From Pseudonocardia bannensis (GTDB lineage Bacteria; Actinomycetota; Actinomycetes; Mycobacteriales; Pseudonocardiaceae), in the NCBI RefSeq assembly GCF_012911875.1, contig NZ_JAAXKZ010000007.1:28079-92078 (forward strand): 64,000 bases of DNA, written 5' to 3'. The position numbers and the translations under genes were made by a program. This document shows positions 53,964-62,651 of this stretch, one piece after another; the stretch's first letter is position 1; each line of letters starts with the position of its first letter. Under the pieces are notes generated by a model. The model worked only from the letters and a program-made list of their open reading frames with translations, did no database searches and was not told the origin of the DNA.

Positions 53964-55604
53964 TTGAGTTCCCTCCGGAACGAGCACCCGGCCGACAGTC
54001 CCCGTACCTCCAGCGGCGTCGCCGAACCCGTGAGCAGTTCCCCTCCCGAGCTCATCCCGCTCGAGGAGGCGCCGCGCGAGGAGTGCGGCGTCTTCGGTGC
54101 ATGGGCACCGGGTGAGGACGTCGCCAAACTGACCTACTACGGCCTCTACGCGCTGCAGCACCGCGGCCAGGAGGCCGCCGGCATCGCCGTGTCCGACGGC
54201 CGACGGATGGTCGTGTTCAAGGACCTCGGGCTGGTCAGCCAGGTCTTCGACGAGCAGACGCTGTCGTCGCTGCGCGGGCACCTGGCGGTGGGCCACACCC
54301 GCTATTCCACGACCGGCTCGACCACCTGGGAGAACGCCCAGCCGACCTTCCGCACCACCGCCACCGGAAGCGGGATCGCACTGGGCCACAACGGCAACCT
54401 GGTGAACACCGCGGAGCTGCGCGACGAGGTCGCCGCGCTGTCCCCACGCCGTGACGCCGCCCGCACCCAGGCCACGACCGACTCCGACCTGCTCAGCGAG
54501 CTGCTCGCGGCCAACGCCGCGGACACCGGGGTGGAGGAGGCCGCGATGCGGCTGCTGCCCCGGGTGCGCGGCGCGTTCTCGCTGGTGTTCGCCGACGAGG
54601 AGACGCTCTACGCCGCGCGGGACCCGCACGGGGTGCGCCCGCTGGTCCTCGGCCGTCTCGAGCGCGGCTGGGTGGTCGCCAGCGAGACCGCGGCGCTGGA
54701 CATCGTGGGTGCGTCCCTCGTCCGGGAGGTGGAGCCGGGCGAGCTGCTGGCGATCGACGCCGACGGGATGCGCAGCTCGCGCTTCGCGTCCCCGGAGCCC
54801 AAGGGCTGCATCTTCGAGTACGTGTACCTGGCCCGGCCCGACACCACGATCTCCGGCCGCTCGGTGCACGCCGCGCGGGTCGACATCGGCCGCCGGCTGG
54901 CCGAGGAGCACCCCGTCGAGGCCGACCTCGTCATCCCGGTGCCGGAGTCCGGCACCCCGGCGGCGATCGGGTACGCGCAGGGCTCGGGCATCCCCTACGG
55001 CCAGGGCCTGGTCAAGAACGCCTACGTCGGCCGCACGTTCATCCAGCCGTCGCAGACCATCCGCCAGCTCGGTATCCGGCTCAAGCTCAATCCGCTGCGC
55101 GACGTGATCCGGGGCAAGCGCCTGGTCGTCGTCGACGACTCGATCGTCCGCGGCAACACCCAGCGCGCGCTCGTGCGGATGCTGCGCGAGGCCGGGGCGC
55201 TCGAGGTGCACGTGCGGATCGCGTCGCCGCCGGTGCGCTGGCCGTGCTTCTACGGGATCGACTTCGCGACCCGTGCCGAGCTCGTCGCCGGATCGCTCGA
55301 CCTGGAGGGGGTGCGCCGCTCGATCGGCGCCGACTCCCTTGGCTACGTGTCGCTCGACGGCCTGGTCGCCGCGAGCGAGCAGCCCCGTAGCCGGCTGTGC
55401 GCGGCGTGTTTCGACGGCGAGTACCCCATCCCGTTGCCCGAGGAGGCGCGGTTGGGCAAGCACCTGCTGGAGGATCTGGCCGGTGATGCCCTGCCTGCGG
55501 ACTCCGGCCAGGACATGGCGGCGGACGTATCGGGCGCGGCCTCAGGTGATGCCGGGCCGCTCTCGGTCGGCTACGGTGCCGCGGGCGCCCTGCCACGCCC
55601 CTGA
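53964..55604 (+). CDS. purF: amidophosphoribosyltransferase
   Basis: The committing step of purine synthesis: PRPP plus glutamine gives phosphoribosylamine. 546 residues from a TTG with AGGAGA upstream. A 40-residue propeptide precedes the catalytic Cys41 in REECGVFGAW. Further: YALQHRGQEAAG, VGHTRYSTTG, LGHNGNLVN, the PRPP site VVVDDSIVRGNTQRAL, and a C-terminal CAACFDGEYPIPLP with Cys of the Bacillus type that bind an Fe-S cluster. Extra C-terminal residues (about 50) are Ala/Asp-rich. It is followed by purM 112 bases later. Confidence 0.96.
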   Translation: MSSLRNEHPADSPRTSSGVAEPVSSSPPELIPLEEAPREECGVFGAWAPGEDVAKLTYYGLYALQHRGQEAAGIAVSDGRRMVVFKDLGLVSQVFDEQTLSSLRGHLAVGHTRYSTTGSTTWENAQPTFRTTATGSGIALGHNGNLVNTAELRDEVAALSPRRDAARTQATTDSDLLSELLAANAADTGVEEAAMRLLPRVRGAFSLVFADEETLYAARDPHGVRPLVLGRLERGWVVASETAALDIVGASLVREVEPGELLAIDADGMRSSRFASPEPKGCIFEYVYLARPDTTISGRSVHAARVDIGRRLAEEHPVEADLVIPVPESGTPAAIGYAQGSGIPYGQGLVKNAYVGRTFIQPSQTIRQLGIRLKLNPLRDVIRGKRLVVVDDSIVRGNTQRALVRMLREAGALEVHVRIASPPVRWPCFYGIDFATRAELVAGSLDLEGVRRSIGADSLGYVSLDGLVAASEQPRSRLCAACFDGEYPIPLPEEARLGKHLLEDLAGDALPADSGQDMAADVSGAASGDAGPLSVGYGAAGALPRP

Positions 55605-55716
55605 GCCCTCGGTCGGCCCCGGGGCCGTAATGCCGGCCGAATCCTCACCCCCAAACCGAGAACCATCCCAGCGCCGCCCTGCGGCGCCACAGTCCAGCGG
55701 GAGCGAGACCCACACC

Positions 55717-56832
55717 ATGCCGCCGACAACTGACAACAGCACGGCGAACAGCCTCGACAGCCGGGGCGCGAGTTACGCGTCCGCAGGCGTGGACATCGAG
55801 GCCGGTGAGCAGGCGGTCGAAGCGCTGCGACCCTACGCGGAGAAGGCGAGCCGACCCGAGGTGCTCGGCGGTATCGGCGGATTCGCCGGGCTGTTCGCCC
55901 CCAAGCTCGGCCGCTACACCGAGCCGGTGTTCGCGGCGTCGACGGACGGCGTCGGCACCAAGGTCGCAATCGCGCAGGCCATGGACAAGCACGACACGAT
56001 CGGGCTCGACCTGGTCGCGATGGTCGTCGACGATCTCGTGGTGTGCGGGGCCGAACCCCTGTTCCTGCAGGACTACATCGCCGTCGGACGGCTGGTCCCG
56101 GAGCAGATCGCCACGATCGTCAAGGGCATCGCCGAGGGCTGTCAGCAGGCGGGGTGCGCCCTGCTGGGCGGCGAGACGGCCGAGCACCCCGGGCTGATGG
56201 AGGCCGGCGGCTACGACCTGTCCGCGACCGGCGTCGGCATCGTCGACGCCGAGGCCATGCTGCGTCCGGAGCGCGTCCGCCCCGGCGACGTCCTGGTGGC
56301 GATGGGGGCGTCAGGGCTGCACTCCAACGGCTACTCGCTGGCCCGACACGTGCTGCTGGACATCGCCCGGATGCCGCTGGAGGGCCACGTCGAGGAGTTC
56401 GGCCGGACCCTCGGCGAGGAGCTGCTCGCCCCGACCCGGATCTACGCGCGGGACTGCCTGGCGCTGGCCGCGGAGACCGGGGTGCGCACGTTCGCCCACA
56501 TCACCGGGGGCGGACTCGCCCGCAACCTGGAGCGGGTTCTCCCGGGCGGCCTGGTCGCGGTCGCCGAGCGTGGCAGCTGGACGCCGGAGCCGGTGTTCAA
56601 ACTCATCGCCTCCCGCGGTCGGGTCGACCGCGCCGAGATGGAGAAGACGTTCAACATGGGCGTCGGGATGGTCGCGGTGCTGCCGCCCGAGGACGTCGAC
56701 CGCGCGCTGGCCGTGCTCACGGCGCGCCATGTTCCGGCGTGGGTTCTCGGCGAGGTGCAGCGCGCGACCGGTGACGAGGGCCCCGAGGTCGGGTCCCGGG
56801 TGCAGCTGCGCGGCGAGCACCCGCGCTTCTGA
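55717..56832 (+). CDS. purM: AIR synthase
   Basis: Closes the imidazole ring from FGAM. 371 residues: GASYASAGVDIEAGEQAVEAL, FAASTDGVGTKVAIAQ, DLVAMVVDDLVVCGAEPLFLQDY, ALLGGETAEHPGLM, ASGLHSNGYSLAR, AHITGGGLARNLERVLP and EKTFNMGVGMVAVL. ATG 55717 precedes the domain by about 12 residues; a longer ORF upstream runs inside purF. It converges on the Nudix gene, 5 bases from its stop. Confidence 0.96.
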   Translation: MPPTTDNSTANSLDSRGASYASAGVDIEAGEQAVEALRPYAEKASRPEVLGGIGGFAGLFAPKLGRYTEPVFAASTDGVGTKVAIAQAMDKHDTIGLDLVAMVVDDLVVCGAEPLFLQDYIAVGRLVPEQIATIVKGIAEGCQQAGCALLGGETAEHPGLMEAGGYDLSATGVGIVDAEAMLRPERVRPGDVLVAMGASGLHSNGYSLARHVLLDIARMPLEGHVEEFGRTLGEELLAPTRIYARDCLALAAETGVRTFAHITGGGLARNLERVLPGGLVAVAERGSWTPEPVFKLIASRGRVDRAEMEKTFNMGVGMVAVLPPEDVDRALAVLTARHVPAWVLGEVQRATGDEGPEVGSRVQLRGEHPRF

Positions 56833-56837
56833 ACCGC

Positions 56838-57545
56838 TCAGCGCTGGCGCAGCATCGGGGGGTGCAGGGCGGTCGCCGTCCCGCGACGGAACAGCTGGGC
56901 CGGGCGCCCGCGCCCGCCGGTGACGAGGGCCGCGGTCGGCTCCAGGAACCCTTCGGCCGAGGTCACCTTGCGCGAGAAGTTCCGCGGGTCGATCGTCGTG
57001 CACCAGACCGCCTCGTAGACGTTGCGCAGGTCGGTGACGGTGAACTCGGGCGGGCAGAGCGAGGCTGCGAGCGTCGAGTACTCGAGCTTGGCGCGGGCCC
57101 GCTCGACGCCGTCGGCGAGGATCCGGTCGTGGTCGAACGCGAGCTCGCCGGGGGACTCCAGCAACGGTCCGACGGGGCGCCAGGCAGCGGTCGGCGCGTC
57201 GGGGTCGGCCGGCGACCGGACCAGGTCGGGCAGGTCGGTCATGTCCGGCAGCATCGCGAGGTAGCCGACGCTGAGGACCCGGCCACGGGGGTCGCGATCC
57301 GGGGCGGCGTAGCTGGCGAGCTGCTCGAGATGCCCCGTCGCCCCGGTCGCTGCGCCGGTCAGCTCCGCGAGCTCCCGGGTTGCGGTGTCGGCGAGGTCCT
57401 CGTCCGGCCGGACGAACCCGCCGGGCAACGCCGTGGTCCCCGCGTACGGCGGCGCGCCGCGCTCCACGAGCAGCACGCACAGCTCGGCCCGGCGGACCGT
57501 CAGGACCACGAGGTCGACGGCCACCGCGAACAGGTTCCCACGCAT
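56838..57545 (-). CDS. Nudix-winged-helix transcriptional regulator (NrtR-like)
   Basis: 235 residues. The N-terminal Nudix-like domain (about 1-140) has LCVLLVERGAPPYAGTTALPGGFVRPDED followed by ADTATRELAELTG, where the Nudix box Glu residues are reduced (RELAELTG instead of REExEExG), suggesting ligand binding rather than hydrolysis. The C-terminus (about 150-235) is a winged helix: CPPEFTVTDLRNVYEAVWCTTIDPRNFSRKV. This matches the NrtR/AraQ-type regulators that bind ADP-ribose or sugar phosphates. The start ATG is 57545. A palindrome lies 44 bases upstream. No NAD or sugar genes are near. Confidence 0.84.
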   Translation of the reverse strand: MRGNLFAVAVDLVVLTVRRAELCVLLVERGAPPYAGTTALPGGFVRPDEDLADTATRELAELTGAATGATGHLEQLASYAAPDRDPRGRVLSVGYLAMLPDMTDLPDLVRSPADPDAPTAAWRPVGPLLESPGELAFDHDRILADGVERARAKLEYSTLAASLCPPEFTVTDLRNVYEAVWCTTIDPRNFSRKVTSAEGFLEPTAALVTGGRGRPAQLFRRGTATALHPPMLRQR

Positions 57546-57588
57546 ATCGTCACCCCGACGGGAAGATCGAGAGCCCAGTTGGGCCAGG

Positions 57589-57609
57589 TTATCGTCAGGG
57601 TGACGACAA
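57589..57609 (-). promoter_or_regulatory. candidate operator of the Nudix regulator
   Basis: A 9-3-9 inverted repeat, arms TTATCGTCA and TGACGACAA (8 of 9 positions pair), 44 bases upstream of the regulator start. A second half-site TATCGTCA overlaps its start codon near 57545. Autoregulation is inferred. Confidence 0.5.
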
Positions 57610-57951
57610 AGATATGTGATCATCGCCATCCCGGTCGGCGCGGGTGGTCGAACCGACCAGCCGGATGAGCTCCTCGTCGTCCAGGCCGATCCGGCGCGCC
57701 GCCTCGACGAGCCGCCGGGCCAGCTCGATGACGGTCGCGCGGTCGGCCTGCACCCCCTCGCCGACGGTGGCCCGCGGCCCCGGCGCAGCTCGATCAGGTC
57801 CTCGTTGCGAAGCTGCTGGTACCCGGCCAGCACGGTGTGGACGCTGACCCGTAGCGGGGCCGGTCGGCAGCCGGTCTACGGGGCGCACCGTGCCGTCGGC
57901 GATGCCCCGGCGCACGCACGCGGCTACCCGGTCGGCGAGGGGGATGTTGCG
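57595..57951 (-). pseudogene. GntR/YtrA-type regulator, frameshifted
   Basis: Frame A begins with NIPLADRVAACVRRGIADG and TVRPVDRLP, the N-terminal winged-helix of GntR regulators. After RLP it turns to nonsense, while frame B reads RVSVHTVLAGYQQLRNEDLI then ELRRGRG, the second half of the helix-turn-helix. At about 57771 coding returns to frame A with ATVGEGVQADRATVIELARRL and IGLDDEELIRLV, the standard C-terminal tail. About six residues are also missing after RLP. Two frame changes plus a deletion make a decayed gene. Frame A stays open throughout and would give an altered protein. Confidence 0.65.
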
Positions 57952-58157
57952 ACCCCGAGGGCGTCGAGGATCGTCCCCGCGGGCAGGGCCACCACGGAGA
58001 GGTCGCCGGCGTCGACGTTCGCGAGCACGGCTGCCAGCAGCACGGTGCCGACGAACCCGGCCGCGGCCCAGGACAGCACGGCGAAGAGCCGGGCGGCCTC
58101 CCGCGAGGACACGCTGGAGCCGGGAGCGCCGGTGTAGGCCAGGCCGAACCAGAACAA
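57924..58157 (-). pseudogene. fragment of an integral membrane protein next to the GntR remnant
   Basis: A 77-residue minus-strand frame with one membrane helix (ARLFAVLSWAAAGFVGTVLLAA) and a short extracytoplasmic tail (LANVDAGDLSVVALPAG). It has no proper start region and overlaps the GntR remnant. GntR/YtrA regulators are often paired with DUF1648-type membrane proteins, and this may be part of such a gene, but the match is weak. Confidence 0.4.
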
Positions 58158-58265
58158 TCATGGAAGCCGGTCACGTGACGTCGGTGTCTCTTCGGCTCGG
58201 AGGGCGCCACCGGCGGTTAACGTGCGGGACGTGCTGCGAAACGTCGACGGGGCGATGACTCGGCG

Positions 58266-59027
58266 ATGACTCCCTGGGAAGCGCTGCTGGTGGCCGCCGC
58301 GGGCCTGGCGGCAGGTGCGGTGAACGCGGCGGTCGGCTCCGGGACGCTGATCACGTTCCCGGTGCTGCTCGCGGTCGGCTATCCGCCGCTGCTGGCCAAC
58401 GTGTCCAACAACATCGGCCTGGTGCCCGGCTCGATCGCCGGCGTGGTCGGCTACCGGCGGGAACTGCGCGGCCAGCGCGCGCGACTGCTGCGGCTGTGCG
58501 CCGCGTCGGCGGTCGGTGGGCTTGCCGGCGCGGGCCTGCTGTTGTGGCTGCCGGCGCAGACCTTCGCCGCCGTGGTTCCGGTGCTCATCGGCGTCGCCGT
58601 GGTGCTGGTCCTCCTGCAGCCCCTCGTGGCGCGTCGGCTCGCCGCGCGCCGGGCAGAGACACCGCGCGCGGGCGACAGCCCGTGGCTCACCGCCGGAGTG
58701 GCCGCATCCGGGATCTACGGCGGTTACTTCGGTGCGGCGCAGGGGGTGATCCTGCTCGGCCTCATGGGAGTGACCCTCCCCGAGAACCTGCAGCGGCTCA
58801 ACGCTCTGAAGAACGCGATGGCACTCACCGTCAACCTGGTGGCCGGCGTGGTGTTCGCGCTGCTCGCCGAAGAGATCGCGTGGACCGCAGTCCTGTTGAT
58901 CGCTGCCGGCGCCACCGTCGGCGGACGGTTGGGCGCCGCGCTCAGCCGACGACTACCGCCGACGGCGTTCCGGCTGCTGATCGCCGCGGTCGGGGTGGCC
59001 GCGATGGCCCACCTCGTGTTGCGGTGA
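58266..59027 (+). CDS. TSUP (TauE/SafE) family permease
   Basis: 253 residues with about 8 membrane helices in two repeats. The first repeat shows AAAGLAAGAVNAAVGSGTLITFPVLLAVG and the second ASGIYGGYFGAAQGVILLGLMG, the paired loops typical of TauE/SafE proteins, which export sulfite, sulfoacetate or similar small anions. The ATG at 58266 starts at the first helix. It converges on the DUF3073 gene. No sulfur genes are near, so the substrate is open. Confidence 0.88.
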   Translation: MTPWEALLVAAAGLAAGAVNAAVGSGTLITFPVLLAVGYPPLLANVSNNIGLVPGSIAGVVGYRRELRGQRARLLRLCAASAVGGLAGAGLLLWLPAQTFAAVVPVLIGVAVVLVLLQPLVARRLAARRAETPRAGDSPWLTAGVAASGIYGGYFGAAQGVILLGLMGVTLPENLQRLNALKNAMALTVNLVAGVVFALLAEEIAWTAVLLIAAGATVGGRLGAALSRRLPPTAFRLLIAAVGVAAMAHLVLR

Positions 59028-59073
59028 CGTGCAGTCGGAACGCCGTCGGATCGACCTCGGTCACACCACCGGC

Positions 59074-59271
59074 TCAGCGCCGGCGCGCGTCCTCGTCGTC
59101 GGCGTAGGAGGAGTACGCGTCGCTGTAGTCGTCGTACTCCGGCTCATCGTCGGAAGCCGCCGTCCCACTACCGATCTCACGCTGTAGTGCGTCGAGATCC
59201 ATCGTGGGGGAGCTGTACTTGAGCTCACGGGCCACCTTCGTCTGCTTGGCCTTGGCTCGTCCGCGCCCCAT
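59074..59271 (-). CDS. DUF3073 protein
   Basis: 65 residues: MGRGRAKAKQTKVARELKYS is the family signature, followed by DLDALQREIG and a long acidic, Tyr/Ser-rich tail (DDEPEYDDYSDAYSSYADDE). Small, charged, likely nucleic-acid or RNA-polymerase-associated by its basic start, but its function is unknown. In mycobacteria the orthologue (Rv0810c) lies beside purM, as here. The start is the ATG at 59271. Confidence 0.9.
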   Translation of the reverse strand: MGRGRAKAKQTKVARELKYSSPTMDLDALQREIGSGTAASDDEPEYDDYSDAYSSYADDEDARRR

Positions 59272-59395
59272 GGCTGGTCCCCCTTACAACAGGGAAGGGG
59301 CGGCCGGATGTCTCGGCGGCCCCATTCATCTCATCAATGTCCTGGTCCCCACCGTACCTTGCTTTGCACCGAGCATGCGACGTGGCATCGATGGT

Positions 59396-60292
59396 GTGAC
59401 GTTCACCTGGTCCAGGAATGCTGAAGGGCTGGAATCATTCCTGCCCATGCCGGGCCCGTTCCTGTCCTACCTGCGGGTGTACGAGCCCTTGCGGGTGTTC
59501 GCCGGGCCCTCCGGCGCGGCCGTCCGGGCCGCGCTCGCCCGGGGCCCGATCGCGCCGGAACGGGCCGGGCACCGCGAGCGTGACCTGTGCCTGCGTGCGC
59601 AGGTCGGCAAGCGGTTGCTCCCGGGGGACGCCGTGGGCAGCCGGCCCACGGGGGAGGCCTCCGTCGACGTCCTCGTGCTGGGGGCCGGCAGCGGCGAACC
59701 GTTGGTCTGTCCGCTCGACACCCGGCCCCGAGCGGCCGCCGCGGTGCTGAGCTTCCTCGCCGAGGAGGACCCGGTGCTGTGCGCGAGTGCGCTGCCCGTC
59801 CCACCCGCGACCGCCCGGCGCCGGGCGGAGGCGGCGCTCGCGGAGCTGGGCGACGCGGCGGCCCACGTCGTCACGGCGACCTGGACGGTTCCGCTGCCCT
59901 GGTTCGCGCTCGTCGATCCCGACGACCGGGAGCTGCGCCTGGGCCGGCGCCGCCGGGTCTCGTGGCGGATCCCGATCGGTACGGCCCGGGCGCGCGCGGC
60001 CCGCGCCGAGCGGATCGTGCGCGCCGCGCTGGGCCAGGTGGGGCCGACCGAGGTACTCGCCGAGACCGATCGCTGGCTGGAGCGCTTCGACCGCGCGTCC
60101 ATGGTCGAGCTCGACTACGGCGGCCTGGTCGACCTGTTCGACGAGGCGGCCCTGCGTACGGACACCTCGGCGGGTGAGGTGGCCCGGGCGCTGCGCGCGC
60201 TGGGGGAGGGCGACACCGAGACCGCCGCGGCCTGTTACGACCGGCTGCGGGAGTTCTGGGGCGTCGTCGCGGGCAAGCAGCGCGCCGGCTGA
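59396..60292 (+). CDS. conserved hypothetical protein, about 298 residues
   Basis: Divergent from the DUF3073 gene. The recognisable stretch starts at RNAEGLESFLPMPGPFLSYLRVYEPLRVF and includes SVDVLVLGAGSGEPLVCPLDTRPRA, then AHVVTATWTVPLPWFALVDPDDREL and a C-terminal region with RTDTSAGEVARALRALGEGD. No catalytic motif or membrane segment is seen. GTG 59396 is my preferred start, but ATG 59375 and ATG 59447 are possible. The gene overlaps the convergent MFS gene by 58 bases. Function unknown. Confidence 0.7.
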   Translation: MTFTWSRNAEGLESFLPMPGPFLSYLRVYEPLRVFAGPSGAAVRAALARGPIAPERAGHRERDLCLRAQVGKRLLPGDAVGSRPTGEASVDVLVLGAGSGEPLVCPLDTRPRAAAAVLSFLAEEDPVLCASALPVPPATARRRAEAALAELGDAAAHVVTATWTVPLPWFALVDPDDRELRLGRRRRVSWRIPIGTARARAARAERIVRAALGQVGPTEVLAETDRWLERFDRASMVELDYGGLVDLFDEAALRTDTSAGEVARALRALGEGDTETAAACYDRLREFWGVVAGKQRAG

Positions 60293-61470
60293 TCCGGGGC
60301 GGGCTCGCGCAGCCCGCGCAGGGTGAGCACCGCGGCGAGGGCGGCGACCGCGCCGGTGGCGAGCATCGTCGGCCAGCCCGCGGCGTCGGCGACGGCCCCG
60401 CCCAGCGCCGGGGTGACCGCGGCACCGACGTAGTTCGCGGTGTTCGACACGGCCATGGCGGTCGCCGCGCGGCCGGGCGGGGCGAACTCTCCCGCTGCGG
60501 TGAACACCAGCCCGTTCCAGCTGACGGCGAGCGCGGCCGCGGGGACGAGCACGGCGGCGAGCAGCCAGGTCGGCCCCGCATAGGCGGCCGCGGAGAGCGC
60601 GAACCCGATCGCCACCGCGAGCGCGATGATCTGCAGCGGGCCCAGCCGGCTGCCCACCCGGTCGGACCACGCGCCGTTGCCCAGCCTGCCCGCGGCGCTG
60701 AGCACCTGAGTCGTGGCCAGCAGCGTGCCTGCCGCGGCCAGCGACATCCCGTGTCCGGTGTGCAGGATCTCGACGAGGAACACCGACCCGATGAACTGGG
60801 AGACCACCAGCAGCGCCCCGGCCAGGCTGAGCCGCTGCAGCCGCCGATCGGCCAGCACGGTCCGCACCCGGGAGGTGGGCCGGCTGCCGCGGGCCGGGGC
60901 GTCCGGGGGCTCACGCACCCACACGGCCACCGCGACCGCCGCGAGCAGGCAGCCGCCGGCCAGCGCGACGAACACCGCCGGGACGCCACCGGCGTCGGCG
61001 ATCCGGGGCAGGGCCACGGCGGCGATCGCGGCGCCCACCGGGACCGAGGTCTGCCGGACCGCCATGGCGAGCCCTCGGCGCCGGGCCGGGAACCAGGTCA
61101 GCACGGCGCGTCCGCTCGCGGCGTTGACGCTCGCCCCGAACGCTCCGGACAGTGCCAGCAGCGTGCCCGCGGAGACCGGGCCGGCGACGAACGCCGCGGC
61201 CCCGAGGGCGCCGGCCGCACCGACGAGGCCGATCGCCATCACGCCACGCTCGCCGAACCGGTCGGCGGCGGCGCCCCAGGCGAACAGGGTGCCGACGATC
61301 CCGGCCGAGATGACGCCGATCAGCAGGCCGACCTGGGTCAGGCTCAGCCCGAAGTGCTCGCGCAGCGCGGGGGTGACGGCGGCCAGGCCGAGGAAGTACG
61401 CGGCCGTGGACGCCTGCGCGAGCGTGCCGACCGCCAGCACCACCCAGCGGTATCGGGTTGCGTCGGCCAC
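60235..61470 (-). CDS. MFS transporter
   Basis: 411 residues with 12 predicted membrane helices. The first loop between helices 2 and 3 holds the MFS signature AWGAAADRFGERG, with a counterpart after helix 8 (GNGAWSDRVGSRLGP). A central cytoplasmic loop (REPPDAPARGSRPTSR) separates the two halves. Sequence does not identify the substrate; the family position suits a drug or organic-acid exporter. ATG 61470 is the first codon of the first helix region. Its 3' end overlaps the convergent unknown gene. Confidence 0.85.
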   Translation of the reverse strand: MADATRYRWVVLAVGTLAQASTAAYFLGLAAVTPALREHFGLSLTQVGLLIGVISAGIVGTLFAWGAAADRFGERGVMAIGLVGAAGALGAAAFVAGPVSAGTLLALSGAFGASVNAASGRAVLTWFPARRRGLAMAVRQTSVPVGAAIAAVALPRIADAGGVPAVFVALAGGCLLAAVAVAVWVREPPDAPARGSRPTSRVRTVLADRRLQRLSLAGALLVVSQFIGSVFLVEILHTGHGMSLAAAGTLLATTQVLSAAGRLGNGAWSDRVGSRLGPLQIIALAVAIGFALSAAAYAGPTWLLAAVLVPAAALAVSWNGLVFTAAGEFAPPGRAATAMAVSNTANYVGAAVTPALGGAVADAAGWPTMLATGAVAALAAVLTLRGLREPAPDQPARCLPATTPQNSRSRS

Positions 61471-61532
61471 GCGTCGAGCCTAGGTCGAGTTCCCGGTATT
61501 CGGGCAATATGTCCCACTTCGTGGGACATGGG

Positions 61533-62651
61533 TCAGCCTCGCAGGCCCCCGCGCATCTGGGCGGCCCGCCCGGGCGGCGGCGCGGCGTCCTCGGCAGGCA
61601 CCGAGTCGGGATCGATCGTCGCCGGGGCCGCGCGCTCCCCGGTGCCTGCGACGAGCTCGGCGTCGACGGGCACCGAACGCTTGACCAGCGCCAGTCCCAC
61701 CGGGCCCAGCTCATGGTGCAGGACCACCGTGCCGACGCGCCCGACCGTCCGGCCGTCGCGCAGCACCGGGTCCCCGGGGCGCGGGAGCTCCTCGTCACCG
61801 GCATCGAGGTGCAGGAGCACCAGGCGCCGTGGTGGGCGCCCGAGGTTCGCGACGCGCGCGACCGTCTCCTGGCCGCGGTAGCACCCCTTCGTCAGGTGCA
61901 CCGCGGAGCCGATCCAGCCCACCTCGTGCGGGATCGTGCGGTCGTCGGTGTCGACAGCGAGCCTCGGGCGGGCCGCCTCCACCCGGAGCGCCTCGAACGC
62001 CATCGTCCCGGCGCCGCGCGCACCGGCCGCGGTCAGCCGCTGCCACCAGGCGTCGCGCTCACCACGGGGGACCAGCAGGTCGGCGGCATCCACGCCGGGC
62101 CACGGCATCCGCCGGATCAGTCCGCCATCCGGCAGGGCCGCGGAGGCGTACGGCCCGGTCGGCGCCGCGACCCCGGCGGTCTCCAGCACCTTGACCGTCT
62201 CCGGCCCCACCAGGCTGAGCACGGCCAGCTCGCCGGAGGCGTCGCGTGGCTCGACCTTCGACCAGAACTTCATCTTCTCCAGGTAGTCGAGCAACTCGGG
62301 CACCTCGCCGGGCTCGGTGTCGAGCCAGACGGTGCCCTCCACGTGCGCGACCACCATGTGGTGCAGGACCCGGCCGTTGAGATCGAGCACGAGGGCCTCG
62401 GTGCCGGACCCCGCCGGCAGCTCGCTGACGTGCTGGGTCAGCAGCAGGTGCAGCCAGCTCAGCCGGTCGTCGCCGGGCACCGCGATGACACCGCGGTGGC
62501 TGCGGTCGACGACCGCCCCGGAGCGGGCCATCGCACGCTGCTCGGCGAGGAAGTCACCGCGGTGCGCGGGTACGCCCGCGTCCGGGTCCCGGGGCTCGGC
62601 CGGCGCGGTCTCGGGTGCGCCCGCCACCTCGTTGGGATCGGCTGCGCTCAC
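61533..62651 (-). CDS. ygfZ: folate-binding YgfZ/GcvT-like protein
   Basis: 372 residues. The aminomethyltransferase-like fold supports iron-sulfur enzyme maintenance using folate. The family signature KGCYRGQE is at residues 255-262 with its Cys257. Also VLDLNGRVLHHMVVAHVEG and a C-terminal beta-barrel region (RPGDPVLRDGRTVGRVGTVVL). ATG 62651 overlaps the TGA of the Fur-family gene by 4 bases (ATGA), so the two are coupled. Confidence 0.92.
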   Translation of the reverse strand: MSAADPNEVAGAPETAPAEPRDPDAGVPAHRGDFLAEQRAMARSGAVVDRSHRGVIAVPGDDRLSWLHLLLTQHVSELPAGSGTEALVLDLNGRVLHHMVVAHVEGTVWLDTEPGEVPELLDYLEKMKFWSKVEPRDASGELAVLSLVGPETVKVLETAGVAAPTGPYASAALPDGGLIRRMPWPGVDAADLLVPRGERDAWWQRLTAAGARGAGTMAFEALRVEAARPRLAVDTDDRTIPHEVGWIGSAVHLTKGCYRGQETVARVANLGRPPRRLVLLHLDAGDEELPRPGDPVLRDGRTVGRVGTVVLHHELGPVGLALVKRSVPVDAELVAGTGERAAPATIDPDSVPAEDAAPPPGRAAQMRGGLRG

